A stretch of 64,000 bases of DNA from Labia minor (taxonomy: Eukaryota; Arthropoda; Insecta; Dermaptera; Spongiphoridae): positions 36,200,033 through 36,264,032 of the forward strand of contig OY720344.1 in the NCBI GenBank assembly GCA_963082975.1. The letters run 5' to 3'. Under the pieces are notes generated by a model. The model made no database searches, was not told the DNA's origin, and saw nothing but the letters and a program-made list of their open reading frames with translations. Of the stretch, positions 61,060 through 64,000 are shown in pieces. Position 1 is the first letter of the stretch; every line of letters begins with the position of its first letter. The translations under genes and the position numbers were made by a program.

Positions 61060-61581
61060 TGTTTAAAATTAATATAATTTATTTTTTATTAAAGAATTAT
61101 ATTAATTAATAATTGAATTTTTATTTATATTCTATCCATACATATATATATAAAGATTTTCAGAATTTAAAAATGTTTTTCATATCTTTCTTGACCTGAA
61201 GAACTAGTATTTAATAATTTTTTTGGTCTCTCTGTCTGGTTTGTGATGTTATATTGTTTCATAGTTTTCTTTTTTTTTAATTGGTTAAATTTTTTGTATT
61301 TGGTATAAATTTTTTTCTTTATAGTATATTAGTTTCTAAATTTGATAAATTTATAAAATAAAATACTGAAATTAATAATATATTCACAATTTTATAATTA
61401 TAATATATATATTTTATATTTTTAAAATGGAAAGTGTTCTAAATTTAAATTTTGAAATTTAGGTGTCTCTTACCATTGGTCTGCAAAAATTTATTGAGGT
61501 ACGCTTCAATTTATAAATTCTTCTAATCTTAGAATAATATTAATAGTGTCGAATAGAAATAGACGATATTACTTGGATTAA

Positions 61582-62745
61582 TCTTATTATACTATCTAAA
61601 ATTGTTTGTTTTATAACCACTTGGGGCGCTAAACAGTTTTTCAAAAAAACACTATAGAAAAAAAAATATATATATTTATTATATATTTATGTATTATTGA
61701 GGAGCACAAGTTCATTCATTTTAATCAGATTGATGCAAATGTGTAACATTTAATAATTGTAATAAATAATTAAAGAATTGTATATCAATATTTTTCAAAG
61801 GGTAGAGCGAGAGCTCGGTGTCTCAGGTATTAATATTACCAGCCAAATCCAATAATAATGAATCATTTTTTTAACTTAAGTACCGAGCCAAGGCTCAGGG
61901 TCCCGGTATATATTATAAAAGTGCAATGTGAGTATGTTTTGAGGAGGTAAAGGTTCTAAGGAAACAAACATACTATCAACAAAGCTCAGGGCCAGACACT
62001 CAAGTGCTGCGGAGTTCATTTGTGAGTATGTGAGTACACAAATTGGGAAAAAATCACTCGAAATGCAATTAAACAAAAAAATTGAAAAATTAGGCTAAGC
62101 AGACGTCTTATATATTATAAGAGATTCGGCAATTGCAATTACAGATAGCGAGGAAAAATTAATGGAGGTTTGAAATTAATAGTGATAAGAAAAAATATTT
62201 AGTGACAAAGAGGAACAGTATTAACATACAAAATCTTAATATTCAAAATGTAAAATTTGAATATGTAAAAAAATTGAATGTAATCACGAAGGATAATAAT
62301 ATTTGAGAAGAATTTAAATGGAGGTATCAATCGGGAAACGCCTGTTATCATGCAGTAAAGAGGCTTATCTCATCAAAATTATTATCAAAGGGAATCAAGA
62401 CCATGGACGCATAGGAAGGGACGTAAGAGAGATGGGACAAGGGCTCAGGATAGGGTCATTTGGAGAAATGTGGCCAAGAACTTTCGAGTATCTTTGAGCT
62501 ATATAAATAGATAGATATAACATATACAATAATAATATATATAATTAATTTACTGTGATTAAATTAAAATATATTTTGAATAAGAACACAAAAAGAAATG
62601 AATGTTTTAAGTAATATAATGATTGAAACAAAATGAATGAAAACCTTTTACTACTTTTAACCAAATACGATGTACCACTCGGGGGTACAGGGGGCGGAGC
62701 ACCCGTCCAGCTGTGAAGAGCGCCGAAGGCGCTCTGACCAGCTGG
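61582..62745 (+). mobile_element. Helitron remnant with helicase trace and LINE insertion
   Basis: It starts TCTTATTATACTATC after an A and ends with GAGCGCCGAAGGCGCTC, TGACCAGCTGG and then T, the Helitron signature. At 61971-62013 a frame reads [17 protein letters not shown], the PIF1-like helicase C-terminal motif, truncated by a deletion compared with the inverted relative at 17679-18513. Position 62217-62575 is extra sequence with LINE reverse-transcriptase remnants. It is non-functional. Confidence 0.8.
62217..62575 (+). mobile_element. LINE reverse-transcriptase 3' fragment inside the Helitron
   Basis: Plus-strand pieces read VKKLNVITKDNNI, a stop, then YQSGNACYHAVKRLISSKLLSKGIK (in two stretches), resembling the thumb region of RTE/CR1-type reverse transcriptases. 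GRKRDGTRAQDRVIWRNVAK then follows, like their extreme C-terminus. A (TAGA)n tract follows. The same C-terminal part occurs inverted at 52490-52680, again joined to a Helitron tail. Confidence 0.6.
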
Positions 62746-63054
62746 TAATATTTAAATTTTTATTTTAATTTCTAATATTAATTTCTAATATAGTAAAATC
62801 AATTTCAATTAAATTAAATTAAATATTATTCCTAATTGATTAATATTTTCTAAAACAAAGTAAGTAATATATTTTATAATCAAATTTTTAATAAAACTAA
62901 ATTTTTATAGATATAGTAAGTGTTAAATTTAAATGTGTTCATTTGTCAACGCCACCATGACAGATTAAAAATAAAAAACAAATGATTTCAAATTGCATTG
63001 AATCAAATAAAATAAAATCAACAAATTAATTGCATCGTGGACGAGACCTTTTCG
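62746..63054. other. AT-rich spacer
   Basis: Nothing recognised between two Helitron copies. Confidence 0.4.
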
Positions 63055-63239
63055 CTATATTTTAAATAAGAACACAAAAAGATATGAATATTTTAATATA
63101 CTGATTGAATAAAAATGATATAAAACCTTTTGCATACAGACTTTCAACCAAATACTACGTATTGTATTACTTCGGGGGTACAGGGGGCAGAGGCCCCTGT
63201 CTAGGTGTGAACAGCACCGAGTGCGCTCTGAGATGCTAG
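63055..63239 (+). mobile_element. Helitron tail copy
   Basis: It is homologous to 34638-34820 over its 3' ~170 bp (AAGAACACAAAAAGATATGA; GGGGGTACAGGGGGCAGAGG) and ends AGATGCTAG followed by T. Mutations reduce the terminal hairpin (ACAGCACCGAGTGCGCTCT). The 5' end is not certain. Confidence 0.75.
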
Positions 63240-63806
63240 TAAAAAAATCTATGTATATAAGAGAAGAATCTTTATTATCCTAATTCTCAAGATCCCCACT
63301 CCTTCTATCGAATATTTTCGTATAATAACATATGTAATATAGTATAACTAAATTATGTTTAATTTTAAAAACATTTTATAAAATATTGATTTATTTAATA
63401 TGTTTATTTTTATTAAAAATTATATTTTATTAATATTTTTGATGTTTGATTATTTAGATTTTTCTCTTAAATAAATGTTTTTCATTTTCATTAAGCTCTC
63501 AATCACGCTATAAAGTTTAAGCTATATTTTTTTAAAACTAACACTTCACTTTACATGACTAGTTTCACAGAATTTATAAAAATATAACTTTTTACAAATA
63601 AATATTATTAATGATATATTTTTAAACATTGTCTTATAATTTTAAAATATATAATTATATAAATATATTTAAATAAAATTTGTAAAAGAAAAAATAACAA
63701 GATCTTTTCTAATGTTTGCCTATTTATCTCAAATCAAATAGCACAGAATACACTCAAAAAATGAGTTCGTTTTTCCTTCAAATTTCTTCGAACAAATGGT
63801 GTATAA
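63240..63806. other. AT-rich intergenic DNA, 3' flank of the sugar transporter gene
   Basis: No exon recognised. The right part must contain the transporter's 3' UTR. Confidence 0.4.
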
Positions 63807-64000
63807 TTATGCTCTTCCATTTAAAATATCTTGTATTTCTTGGAGGGTCTTTCCTTTAGTTTCTGGTAATAATATCAAGAAGAAAAAAATCGAAATGAAA
63901 CAAAATATGGCGAAAATCCAAAATGCCCATTCATCACCAAGGCTTCTTATATTGACAAAAAACTTGGTCAGTAAGAAACCAATAAACCAGCACCATGCTG
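63807..64000 (-). CDS. SLC2/Tret1-type sugar transporter, 3' end (partial)
   Basis: The frame enters from the window edge and stops with TAA at 63807. It encodes 63 C-terminal residues: the last two membrane helices of a major-facilitator sugar transporter (WCWFIGFLLTKFF; WAFWIFAIFCFISIFFFLIL) and the hallmark PETKGKTLQEIQ. This motif at the end of helix 12 is shared by SLC2 glucose transporters and insect trehalose transporters (Tret1), so the substrate cannot be decided from this piece. The start and most of the gene lie beyond 64,000. No splice acceptor is seen in the visible part. Confidence 0.88.
   Translation of the reverse strand, partial: AWCWFIGFLLTKFFVNIRSLGDEWAFWIFAIFCFISIFFFLILLPETKGKTLQEIQDILNGRA

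Overview
This is a stretch of an AT-rich, transposon-laden nuclear genome (about a quarter G+C by eye), almost certainly from an arthropod. The genes have short AT-rich introns with GT..AG borders. One gene encodes Knickkopf, the two-DM13/DOMON protein that organises cuticular chitin, and the transposon mix (mariner, Tc1, hAT, Helitron, MULE) is typical of arthropods. I cannot name the species.

Positions 1 to about 37,000 are mostly gene-poor and made of nested mobile elements. They include a hAT element with 16-bp terminal repeats and an exact 8-bp target duplication (6938-10233) that contains a MULE relic and another repeat; a Tc1-like foldback (22847-24279); several mariner relics; Helitron remnants with helicase sequence; LTR remnants next to a tRNA-Trp-type primer-binding site; and two short interspersed families (here HINE-1 and HINE-2) whose ends and central microsatellite match the plan of non-autonomous Helentrons such as Drosophila DINE-1. 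The only gene signal there is a G+C-rich first coding exon (30507-30699, minus) of an unrecognised gene.

Positions 38,343-58,145 hold four genes, all on the minus strand: TMEM199 (V-ATPase assembly factor, Vma12-like), BLOC1S5 (BLOC-1 subunit, Muted), DCAF10 (WD40 substrate receptor of CUL4-DDB1 ligases) and Knickkopf (13 coding exons, 679 residues, signal peptide to GPI-like tail). I reconstructed every exon by following reading phase across splice sites. BLOC1S5 and TMEM199 are only about 400 bp apart: a splice donor directly follows the BLOC1S5 stop and an acceptor lies 7 nt before the TMEM199 ATG, so a dicistronic or trans-spliced transcript is plausible. Both act in endolysosomal organelle biogenesis.

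Positions 59,598-64,000 hold an intronless RNF185/RNF5-like membrane E3 ligase gene with a decayed inverted copy 0.5 kb away, a 1.2-kb Helitron remnant, another Helitron tail, and at the edge the 3' end of an SLC2/Tret1-type sugar transporter (minus).

All homology calls come from motif recognition by eye; no database search was run.
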